Positions 26,400-33,674 of a DNA stretch of 64,000 bases are shown here, in pieces. Position 1 is the stretch's first letter; the number at the start of each line of letters is the position of its first letter. The stretch comes from Streptomyces echinoruber (lineage in GTDB: Bacteria; Actinomycetota; Actinomycetes; Streptomycetales; Streptomycetaceae), in assembly GCF_014651135.1 (NCBI RefSeq), contig NZ_BMWH01000021.1, forward strand, positions 1-64,000, in the 5' to 3' direction. Position numbers and translations under genes: made by a program. Below the pieces are notes generated by a model that saw only the letters and a program-made list of their open reading frames with translations, did no database searches and was not told the DNA's origin.

Positions 26400-27563
26400 A
26401 TGCCGTACCCGTACGTCCTGCTGTCCGCCGCCGTCTCCCTCGACGGTCACCTCGACGACACCGGCCCCGAGCGGCTGCTGCTGTCGAGCCCGGAGGACTT
26501 CGACCGCGTCGACGAGGTACGGGCCTCGGTCGACGCCATCCTGATCGGCGCCGGCACCCTCCGCGCCGACAACCCGCGGCTGCTGGTCTACTCGCCCGAA
26601 CGACGCGCCGCCCGCGTGGCCGCCGGGAAGCCGGAGTACCCGCTGAAGGTGACCGTGAGCGGCTCCGGCGACCTCGATCCGCAGGCGCAGTTCTGGCACA
26701 CCGGCGGCGAGAAGGTCCTGTACACCACCGACCGCGGCGCCGAACGCGCCCGGCGCCTGGGCCCGGCCGCCGACGTCGTCCCACTCGGCACCGACCTGGA
26801 CTGGCGCCTGCTGCTGGAGCACCTGCACGACGTGCGGGGAGTGCGCCGCCTGATGGTGGAGGGCGGCGGCACGATCCACACCCAACTGCTGCGGCAGGGC
26901 CTGGCCGACGAGCTGCAGCTCGTCCTCGCCCCGCTCTTCGTCGGCGACCCGGACGCGCCGCGCCTCTTCGGCCCCGGCCCCTACCCGCCCGGCCGGCTGC
27001 GGCTGCGCGAGACCCGGCAGCTCGGCGACGTCGTCCTCATGCGCTACGAGCCCACCGCCCCCGGCACCGGCCCGCTGCCCTGTGCCGCCGACCGCCACTG
27101 GCTGCGCCGCGCCTGCGAACTGGCCGCGCAGTGCCCGCCGTCCCGCACGGCGTTCAGCGTCGGCGCGGTGGTGGTCGCGGCCGACGGCACCGAACTCGCG
27201 CACGGCCACTCACGGGAGGGCGGCGACCCGGCGGTCCACGCCGAGGAGGCCGCCCTGGCCAAGCTCGCCCCGGACGACCCGCGGCTGCCCGGCGCCACGG
27301 TCTACAGCAGCCTGGAGCCCTGCGCCCACCGCTCCTCCCGCCCGGTGCCGTGCGCCCGGCTCATTCTGCGGGCGGGGGTGCGGCGGGTGGTGACGGCGTG
27401 GCGGGAGCCGGACACGTTCGTGGCGGGCGCCGACGGCAGCGGGCTGCTGGCGGCCGGGGGCGCGACCGTGGTGGTCGTACCGGAGTACGAGGTGGCGGCG
27501 AAGGAACCGAACGCGCACCTGCTGGGCGGGGAGCCGGACGGCACGGCGACTCGACAGAGTTGA
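26400..27563 (+). CDS. RibD-like bifunctional reductase-deaminase, inverted order
   Basis: 387 residues. The N-terminal half (1-220) is a RibD_C/DHFR-like reductase: LLSAAVSLDGHLDD, DAILIGAGTLRADNPRLLV and LMVEGGGTIHTQLL. The C-terminal half (about 230-365) is a CMP/dCMP-type zinc deaminase with HAEEAAL and EPCAHRSSRPVPCARLIL. Both activities match riboflavin-pathway steps, deamination and reduction of the pyrimidinone, but canonical RibD has the deaminase first. Unlike RibD it stands alone with no rib genes nearby, so it may act in another pteridine/deazaflavin-like pathway or in metabolite repair. ATG with AAGGGAG eight bases upstream. Confidence 0.88.
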   Translation: MPYPYVLLSAAVSLDGHLDDTGPERLLLSSPEDFDRVDEVRASVDAILIGAGTLRADNPRLLVYSPERRAARVAAGKPEYPLKVTVSGSGDLDPQAQFWHTGGEKVLYTTDRGAERARRLGPAADVVPLGTDLDWRLLLEHLHDVRGVRRLMVEGGGTIHTQLLRQGLADELQLVLAPLFVGDPDAPRLFGPGPYPPGRLRLRETRQLGDVVLMRYEPTAPGTGPLPCAADRHWLRRACELAAQCPPSRTAFSVGAVVVAADGTELAHGHSREGGDPAVHAEEAALAKLAPDDPRLPGATVYSSLEPCAHRSSRPVPCARLILRAGVRRVVTAWREPDTFVAGADGSGLLAAGGATVVVVPEYEVAAKEPNAHLLGGEPDGTATRQS

Positions 27564-27710
27564 GCGTGTGCGCGCCAGGGCGGCTTGTGCCGGGTGCGGA
27601 ACAGGGAACAGGACGGGAGGACCGAACACCCGGCACCCGGCGCCGAGCTCCCGGGACACCGCTCGACGACGCGACGCGGGCGTGCCGGCGCTGCGGATTC
27701 CGGCTGCCGG

Positions 27711-27742
27711 GGGCGGCCCCACGGTTGACGCGGGGGCCGCCC
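27711..27742 (+). terminator. hairpin terminator after RibD-like gene
   Basis: GGGCGGCCCC / GGGGCCGCCC, a 10-bp stem with a 12-nt loop about 150 bp past the stop codon. Confidence 0.6.
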
Positions 27743-27823
27743 GGCTGTGCGCGGCCGTGCCCCGGCGGGGAACCCGGAACGGGAGACCGACCGCACCACC
27801 CACCACGGCCGAGGAGAAAGCCC

Positions 27824-28303
27824 ATGCCCGAGCAACTGATCCCGCCCCCGGTCGACCGCCCCGTGGTCGGTTCGTACCCGACGTACGAAGGCGCCCAGCG
27901 CGCGGTCGACTTCCTCTCCGACAGCGGCTTCCCGGTGGAGCACACCGCGATCATCGGCTCCGACCTGCGCATGGTGGAGACCGTCCTGGGCCGCCTGACC
28001 CGCGGCCGGGCCGCCCTGGCCGGCGCGGGCTCCGGCGCCTGGTTCGGCCTCCTGGTCGGCCTGCTGCTCTCCCTCTTCGTACCCGGCTCCCACAACACGC
28101 TCGCCCTGCTGCTCAGCGGCCTGCTCTACGGCGCCGTCTTCGGAGCCGTCTTCGGCTTCACCGGCCACGCCCTCACCGGCGGCCGCCACGACTTCGCCTC
28201 CCGCAGCCAGATCGTCGCCGCGCGCTACGACGTGGTCGCCGACGCGAAGGTGGCCGAGGACGCGAAGAACCTCCTGATCAAACTGGGGTGGCGCCAGTCC
28301 TGA
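27824..28303 (+). CDS. general stress protein (GSP17M / YflT-like) membrane protein
   Basis: 159 residues. The N-terminal domain (SYPTYEGAQRAVDFLSDSGF) matches the general stress protein 17M type, followed by two Gly/Leu-rich membrane helices (about 70-90 and 95-120) and a basic C-terminus ending LLIKLGWRQS. GAGGAG seven bases before the ATG is a strong ribosome-binding site. The family is usually stress-induced; its biochemical role is unknown. Single gene between terminator hairpins. Confidence 0.85.
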   Translation: MPEQLIPPPVDRPVVGSYPTYEGAQRAVDFLSDSGFPVEHTAIIGSDLRMVETVLGRLTRGRAALAGAGSGAWFGLLVGLLLSLFVPGSHNTLALLLSGLLYGAVFGAVFGFTGHALTGGRHDFASRSQIVAARYDVVADAKVAEDAKNLLIKLGWRQS

Positions 28304-28323
28304 CCCGCCCGGACCCACCACCG

Positions 28324-28390
28324 CCCCCGTCCCGGACTCCGGACCCCTGCGGACTCTTCCGGACTCCTCCGGACTCCTCCGGGACGGGGG
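28324..28390. terminator. 13-bp inverted repeat between convergent genes
   Basis: CCCCCGTCCCGGA (28324-28336) and TCCGGGACGGGGG (28378-28390) enclose 41 nt that themselves consist of GGACTCCTCC-like repeats. Position between two 3' ends suggests a bidirectional terminator with an expanded loop. Confidence 0.55.
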
Positions 28391-28515
28391 GCGCGCCGTG
28401 GGCGCCCCGTACGGCCTGCGCCGTGCCGGTCCGCCCACGCCCACCGTTCCTGCACCGCTCCCGCACGCAGCCGACAAGTCCGGCGCCGGACTGCGGACTC
28501 AGACGGTGGCCCGAC

Positions 28516-28713
28516 TCAGACGGTGGCCCGGGGCTGTGCGGGGCCGAGGTGGTGCACGGCGATCTGTTCGGCGTGCGGGGCGAGGAGGCCGAGGAGCTCG
28601 TCGGCGGCGGCCTTCAGCAGGTCGCCGTCGCGCGTGGCGTGGAGGGTTTCGAGGACGAAGGCGACACGGACGGAGTCCTCGGTGACGCGGGTGCGGTGGG
28701 CGTCTCCCTGCAT
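28516..28713 (-). CDS. small hypothetical protein (65 aa)
   Basis: 65 residues, MQGDAHRTRVTEDSVRVAFV and so on, mildly amphipathic, no cysteines or membrane helix. Codon third positions are almost all G or C, which supports coding. It follows the EamA transporter gene by 71 bp on the same strand and probably shares its transcript. The spacer contains a GGCTGTGGCTGCGGTT repeat (28729-28772). I do not recognise the family. Confidence 0.6.
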   Translation of the reverse strand: MQGDAHRTRVTEDSVRVAFVLETLHATRDGDLLKAAADELLGLLAPHAEQIAVHHLGPAQPRATV

Positions 28714-28784
28714 GGCCGTCCCCTACGTGGCTGTGGCTGCGGTTGCGGCTGTGGCTGCGGTTGCGGTGCCGGCCGCGCGGCCGC

Positions 28785-29621
28785 TCAGGTCAGGGCGAGG
28801 AGACTGACCGCGACGGCGGCGGCGCCCAGGCCGACGAGCTGGCCGCGGTGGATGCGTTCGGCGAGCACGCCGCGGGCCAGCAGGACCGTGCCGGCCGGGT
28901 ACAGAGCGGTGATCACGGCGACGACGGCGAGGTCCCCGCTGCGGGCGGCCAGCAGGAACAGCAGGTTCGCCGCCGAGTCCAGCACGCCCGCGGCCGCCGA
29001 CATCGCGTACGCGGGCCGCTCGGGGCCCAGCCGGCGGCGCACCAGCCCGGCCGCGGCCAGGGTGACGACCGAGGAGACGGCCCGGCCGACGATCAGCGGA
29101 GCCACCCCGCTGCCGGACGGCGCCTGGTGCAGGAAGACCAGTTGCAGGGCGATGGCGGCGCCCGCGCCGAAGGCCAGCAGCAGCGCCGTACGGGAGGGGC
29201 GGGCCGAGCCCGCGCCGTGTCCGGCGCTGACCAGCACCACCGCCACCAGCGCGAGCGGCAGTCCCACCAGCCCGGCGGCGGTCAGGCGCTCGCCCTGGAG
29301 CAGCCCGACGCCGACGGGCAGCACGGCGGACACCAGCGCGGTCACCGGCGACAGCACGTTCATCGGACCGATCGCCAGGGTGCGGTAGAGCAGGGCGAAC
29401 GCGGCGGCCGAGGCGACACCCGACGCGGCCCCCCAGCCGAGGACCGCGGGATCGAACGAGGCGCCGAGCACCGGCCACGGCAGCAGCGCGACCGCGAGAC
29501 TGGCCGGGGCCGCGACCGTCACCGTCCGCAGCACATGGGCCTTGCGGGCGCCGAGGCCGCCGAGGAAGTCGGCGCACCCGTAGGCGAGCGAGCTGCCCAG
29601 CGCCAGCAGCAGAGCGATCAC
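28785..29621 (-). CDS. EamA / DMT family transporter
   Basis: 278-residue inner-membrane protein with about ten hydrophobic helices in two EamA repeats (LLLALGSSLAYGCADFLGG; FGAGAAIALQLVFLHQAPSG). Members export amino acids or metabolites; substrate unknown. I chose the GTG with AAGGGA seven bases upstream. A longer frame to 29663 would run through the promoter repeats. Divergent from an XRE/cupin regulator that probably controls it. Confidence 0.9.
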   Translation of the reverse strand: MIALLLALGSSLAYGCADFLGGLGARKAHVLRTVTVAAPASLAVALLPWPVLGASFDPAVLGWGAASGVASAAAFALLYRTLAIGPMNVLSPVTALVSAVLPVGVGLLQGERLTAAGLVGLPLALVAVVLVSAGHGAGSARPSRTALLLAFGAGAAIALQLVFLHQAPSGSGVAPLIVGRAVSSVVTLAAAGLVRRRLGPERPAYAMSAAAGVLDSAANLLFLLAARSGDLAVVAVITALYPAGTVLLARGVLAERIHRGQLVGLGAAAVAVSLLALT

Positions 29622-29639
29622 GGCACATCCCTTACCATT

Positions 29640-29700
29640 CAACGAAACGACCGCACCGTACAACAGAACGACCGCCCGGTGTCAACCGAACGCCCGGGCG
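29640..29700. promoter_or_regulatory. EamA promoter with 21-bp-spaced direct repeats
   Basis: CAACGAAACGACCGCACCGT (29640) and CAACAGAACGACCGCCCGGT (29661) are direct repeats 21 bp, two helical turns, apart; a degenerate third copy starts at 29683. On the minus strand TTGACA (complement of 29679-29684) with TACGGT at 19 bp spacing forms a candidate promoter for the transporter, so the repeats overlap the promoter. They are likely operators for the adjacent XRE regulator. Confidence 0.6.
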
Positions 29701-29742
29701 ATACATTCCGGTGCTCCAGATGCGGGGTAAGGATGGTGATCG

Positions 29743-30327
29743 GTGACCGAGACAGCCGCGGCTTTGCGGACGGTCGCGCACAACGTGCGGGCGGCCCGCG
29801 CCCGGGCGGGCCTGTCCCTGGACGAACTCAGCAGGCGCGCCCAGGTCAGCAAGGGTGCTCTGGTGGCCCTGGAGAAGGCCCAGGGCAATCCCAACCTGGC
29901 CACCCTGGTCCGGCTGGCCGACACCCTCGGCATCTCGGTGTCCGCCCTGATGCAGGGACCGCCCGAGGGCCGCGTCCGCGTCGTGGCCGCCGACGCCGTG
30001 GCCCCCCTGTGGACCGGAGAGCGGGGCAGCGAGGCCCGGCTCATGCTGACGACCTCGGGCCCCGCCCCCGTCGAGGTCTGGCGCTGGCGGCTGGAACCGG
30101 ACGAGGAATACCGCAGCCATCCCCACCAGGCCGGAGTCGTGGAGACCGTCAGCGTCACCTCCGGCCGGATGACCCTGGTCGTCGACGGCGCCGAGCACCC
30201 CGTCGAAGCCGGCCAGACCGCCACGTTCGACGGCGACACCCCGCACGCCTACCGCGGCGCGGGCACCGAGCCCTGCCACCTGGTCCTGACGGTCCACCTG
30301 CCGCCCGGGCCCGCCTCCACACCCTGA
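29743..30327 (+). CDS. XRE family regulator with cupin domain
   Basis: 194 residues. An N-terminal helix-turn-helix (about 10-65; SLDELSRRAQVSKGALVALE) is followed by a cupin sensor domain (about 100-185; HPHQAGVVETVSVTSG, DTPHAYRGAGTEPCHL). The cupin probably binds a small ligand that alters DNA binding. GTG start. Divergence from the EamA gene and the shared repeats suggest local control of export; this is inference. Confidence 0.92.
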   Translation: MTETAAALRTVAHNVRAARARAGLSLDELSRRAQVSKGALVALEKAQGNPNLATLVRLADTLGISVSALMQGPPEGRVRVVAADAVAPLWTGERGSEARLMLTTSGPAPVEVWRWRLEPDEEYRSHPHQAGVVETVSVTSGRMTLVVDGAEHPVEAGQTATFDGDTPHAYRGAGTEPCHLVLTVHLPPGPASTP

Positions 30328-30492
30328 CCCGCGCGCCGTCTCCTCCGCGCCTTCCAGAGTGCGGTTCCGGGTGTAGTTCCGGGCGTGGGGGTGGAGGCCG
30401 TTGCGCACGGGCCGACCCGGGGCTCGCGAACCCCGCTCCCGATCCGGGGCCGGGGCGGCCGGGAACGGCCGGGCGGCCGGGCGCAGGCGTCG

Positions 30493-31425
30493 TCAGCTGA
30501 GGCACAGCCCGAGCAGGCAGACCTCCGTCGGCGACGTCGACACCAGCGCGGGAGCGGTCCGGGACGTGCCCGAGTCCGTGCCGCCGCCGGGCGCGGACGC
30601 CGGCGGCTGTTCCGCCGGCGCGTCGGAGCGTTCGGGGGCCGTGTCGCCGGCGGCCGACCCAATGCTCTGCTGCTGCGGGGCCGGTGCCGCGGCCGGGCGG
30701 GCAGGAGCCGCGGCGTCCGGTCGGGCGGCCGGCGCCGTCGTGCGGGGCGGGGCCGCGAGGGACTGCTGTCGCGGAGCGTTGGCCGCCGGCGTCGTCGCCG
30801 TCGGCTGCGGCGGCGACTGAGGCTGCGACTGAGACGGGGTGTGGGACGGGGTGTGAGACGCCCGGTGGGTGGGCTGCGCGGTCGCCCGTGCCGATGCCGG
30901 ACGGTCCTGCTCAGGCGCCTGCTCCTCCACGGCGCCCATGCTCCGGTCGTCCGTCGCCACCGCCGCCTCCGCCCGTTCGGTGGAGTGCCGGTCCATCAGG
31001 GAAACGGTCAGGCCGCCTCCGACGAGCGCGACGGCGCTCGCGACCGCCGCCCGGCGCTTGTTCTTCTTCCAGCGGGCCAGCTGGCGCCGACGTGCCGCCC
31101 GCCCCGGCCCCGCGGGCGGCAGGGACTCGGCGTCGGTGGCGGCATGCGGGGCCACGTCCGTGGTGGCGCCGTCCTCCGCCTCGTCGTCCTGGAGCGTGCC
31201 GTGCCCTGACGTGCCGGTGGCCGTGGTGTCCCGCTGAGCCGTGATGTCCCGCTGAGCCGTGATGTCCCGGTGAGCCGTGGTGGCCGGTGCGGCGCTCGTC
31301 TCTGCCGAGGCCGACCCGCTGCGGCCGCCGACCATGGGCGGGGCGATGTCCGGGGCGTAGGCGCCGCACCCGGGGCACACCAGGGCGCCGTTGAGATACC
31401 GACGGCATGAGGAGCAGTAATCCAT
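30493..31425 (-). CDS. zinc-ribbon membrane protein (SCO2400 family type)
   Basis: 310 residues. The N-terminus MDYCSSCRRYLNGALVCPGC has Cys 4, 7, 17 and 20 for a zinc ribbon, as in the Streptomyces SCO2400 family. Residues about 45-70 contain HRDITAQ repeats encoded by 15-bp repeats (31213-31283). A basic stretch KKNKRRAAVASAVALVGGG leads into one transmembrane helix at about 125-145. The outer part is Pro/Ala/Gln-rich and disordered, ending with a short conserved-looking VCLLGLCLS. Inside-out orientation is inferred from the basic flank. Function unknown. Confidence 0.8.
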   Translation of the reverse strand: MDYCSSCRRYLNGALVCPGCGAYAPDIAPPMVGGRSGSASAETSAAPATTAHRDITAQRDITAQRDTTATGTSGHGTLQDDEAEDGATTDVAPHAATDAESLPPAGPGRAARRRQLARWKKNKRRAAVASAVALVGGGLTVSLMDRHSTERAEAAVATDDRSMGAVEEQAPEQDRPASARATAQPTHRASHTPSHTPSQSQPQSPPQPTATTPAANAPRQQSLAAPPRTTAPAARPDAAAPARPAAAPAPQQQSIGSAAGDTAPERSDAPAEQPPASAPGGGTDSGTSRTAPALVSTSPTEVCLLGLCLS

Positions 31426-31628
31426 CTGCGGTTTTCCGGTCTTCCTGGTTCAACGCGCCGTCGGCCCGCCCGGGCCACGGCCTGGTCCACGTTCGCACGG
31501 GGGTGTGAGCAGCCAGTCAGGCTAACGAGGCCTTCGAAAGGCCGTGTGCAGCCCGAGTGATGCTCCTGCGTGGATTCCTTGGGCGAGAAGGGGACGGGCG
31601 GCATATCCGTGCCGAGTCCACCCGTGGC

Positions 31629-31874
31629 CTACGACGGCGCCCCGTGCCATTCCGGTCGGCCTGCCGCAAAGGCTCCGGTGCCGCCGTCCCGGCCATGGCC
31701 TTGTCCGGTCGCATTCCATCCGGTCAGCAGTTCTGCCGCCCGGTGCCGCGTGCGTTCGGCCGCCAGTTGCGCTTCGACAACCACGTCACCGCGTTCGCGT
31801 AGCAGGTCCTCATAGATCGGCGGGTGATCGTCACGGATCGGCGAGTGGTCGTTTTCAGTGGAGATCTGTGTCAC
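31629..31874 (-). CDS. small hypothetical protein (81 aa)
   Basis: Begins with a GTG preceded by GAAGGG six bases upstream. The product (starting MTQISTENDHSPIRDDHPPI) is charged, helical around ERGDVVVEAQLAAERTRHRA, with no cysteine or membrane segment. The frame is open further upstream through the 14-bp repeat array, but the ribosome-binding site supports this start. It opens the less GC-rich accessory block; no family recognised. Confidence 0.5.
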   Translation of the reverse strand: MTQISTENDHSPIRDDHPPIYEDLLRERGDVVVEAQLAAERTRHRAAELLTGWNATGQGHGRDGGTGAFAAGRPEWHGAPS

Positions 31875-32853
31875 AGTCGGCCCTTCGGCTGCCGCGTCAC
31901 TTCCCTGCGGGAGGAGCGGCGAGGATGACTCGTACGGCGTGGGTCGGACGGCATGGGTCGGACGGCATGGGTCGGACGGCATGGGTCGGACGGCATGGGT
32001 CGGACGGCATGGGTTCATGGCGGCCGGGAGACCGTGATCGAGGACAACGTGTGGCCCCTCCGTGTCCGTCGTGGATATGTCCTGCACCCACCGGTCCGGC
32101 CAGTCCGCCGTTCCCCGCACGAATCCGACGCACGCATGCACATGGTTCGCGTCGAGCGGGAACAGCAGGTTCCGCGGACCCGGCAAACCTGCCGCGATGC
32201 CGGCAACCGTACGGACGGCGGGGGCGGTGCGCCGCGGGGCGGCCCGGCAGCGCACGGAACGGCCCGGCCCGATGGCTTCTGGCGTGCCTGCCATGCCCGG
32301 AATTCGGGAACCAGGTCGAGGTTGCTCACAGGAAATCCGATCTGACGCAGTGCCATGTCGGCGCAGGCGCGCCAGGGCTCAGAAATCCAGCCGCGGCCGC
32401 CGCCTCTCTTCTCCCTGCTTCTGCGTCGTGCGTGCGCCGCAGCGTTACGCCGCCGCCGCGATGCCCCACATAAGGCTTCCTATTCAGCCATTTACCCAAA
32501 TGTCCGCACGCCAGAGCATTTTTGGACCGGCCGGAATGGGTGGTTCGGGCACGCCGTCACGGTTCTCGCCCGGCGATGTTCGCACAATCCGTGACCGAGC
32601 CGCGAAGAACTCCGGCGATTTTCTTCACGAGGGTGCCGATTCCGCAACCGTCGCCGTCGGTCCGTGACGCCCGCCGCCGACACGCCACCATCTGCCGGGC
32701 CGCCCTTCGCCTCACGAGCGTCTCCGCCCGGTCCGCGAGGTGATCCGGAAGGAACGGCCCAGGACATCACCTGGCTCGCCGGCCCGAACGTCCGCTCGGG
32801 CATCACCCAGGCATCGCTCGCGCAGACCCCCCGAAGCAGACCCCCGAAAGCGA
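31875..32853. other. probably decayed coding region
   Basis: About 1 kb without an intact gene. Minus-strand fragments in different frames look protein-like, for example FPVSNLDLVPEFRAWQARQ near 32330 and ANHVHACVGFVRGTADWPDR near 32120. That pattern is what one expects of a frameshifted gene. An AT-richer patch at 32465-32525 may be an old promoter. I cannot name the ancestral protein. Confidence 0.35.
31941..32010. repeat. 14-bp tandem repeat GGGTCGGACGGCAT
   Basis: Five perfect copies at 31941, 31955, 31969, 31983 and 31997. A 14-bp unit shifts frame with each copy gained or lost. Confidence 0.92.
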
Positions 32854-32892
32854 GCAGCGCCCGAGCCGGCCGAAGCCGACCCGAGCGCTGCA
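32854..32892. terminator. imperfect hairpin at left edge of bacteriocin block
   Basis: GCAGCGCCCGAGCCGGC and GCCGACCCGAGCGCTGC form a 17-bp stem with three mismatches and a CGAA loop, about 60 bp past the ABC ATPase stop. Almost the same 37-bp element recurs at 38801-38837. Confidence 0.5.
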
Positions 32893-32950
32893 CCGCGGCG
32901 GAAGGCGATGCCCGCCGAAGCCCGTGCTCCGGACGACGGCGGGCTGACGG

Positions 32951-33631
32951 TCAGGTGGTGCGGAGGGCGGCGGTCGGTCGCTGCGGCTCACGATCGTTCT
33001 CACCCAGGGCGAACACCCTGTCGCATTGCTCGCGAACGGAGGTGCTGTGGGTGGCGATGACGACAGCGCATCCGGCCTCGCTCATTGCGCGGAGAACATC
33101 GACGACCATGTTCGCGTTGGCTTCGTCGAGGGCACCGGTCGGCTCGTCCGCGAGCACCAGAGCGGGCCGCTTGACCATGAGCCGGGCGAGGGCCACACGC
33201 TGCTGTTCCCCGCCACTGAGATGGTGGATGGTCTCCTTCTCCCTGCCGCTCAGGCCCACCCGGTCCAAAGCCTCGGCGATGGTCGTGCCCGGCTGGTCCC
33301 GCGTGGACCGGCGCGGTTTCACGGCCACCTTGAGGTTCTCGGAAACGGTCGCGTTCTCGATCAGCGCGTAGTTTTGGAACAGGTAGCCGAGTACGTCACG
33401 GCGGAAGCCACGGATTTCACGCCGGCTGAATCGGGTGATGTCCTTGCCCTCGTGGCGCACCGTCCCTGTGCTCGGCTTGTCCAGCAGACCGAGGCAGTTG
33501 AGAAGGGTGGACTTGCCCGAACCGCTGGGCCCGACGAGGGCCAGCATCTCGCCACGGCTGATGGTGAAGGTGACATCGGACCACAGGGTCCGGGAACCGT
33601 AGGACTTCGAGAGATTCTCGATATCGATCAC
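32951..33631 (-). CDS. bacteriocin-type ABC transporter ATP-binding protein
   Basis: 226-residue ABC ATPase of the LolD/FtsE/MacB branch. It has Walker A GPSGSGKST, Q-loop region LFQNYALIENATVSENL, signature LSGGEQQRVALARL, Walker B ALVLADEPTGALD and the switch His in IATHSTS. I chose the GTG with AGGAG seven bases upstream. It lies 43 bp after the large membrane protein and is the third gene of the lactococcin-972-like operon, where such ATPases pair with the permease-like protein for bacteriocin export or self-protection. Confidence 0.9.
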   Translation of the reverse strand: MIDIENLSKSYGSRTLWSDVTFTISRGEMLALVGPSGSGKSTLLNCLGLLDKPSTGTVRHEGKDITRFSRREIRGFRRDVLGYLFQNYALIENATVSENLKVAVKPRRSTRDQPGTTIAEALDRVGLSGREKETIHHLSGGEQQRVALARLMVKRPALVLADEPTGALDEANANMVVDVLRAMSEAGCAVVIATHSTSVREQCDRVFALGENDREPQRPTAALRTT

Positions 33632-33674
33632 GACAGTGCTCCTGCTGAGGGGAAGGGGATCGCAGGTACGGGCC

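Noticed and set aside
32492..32893. 133-codon minus-strand frame next to the ABC ATPase
   Set aside because: It overlaps the hairpin element, lacks codon bias and a ribosome-binding site.
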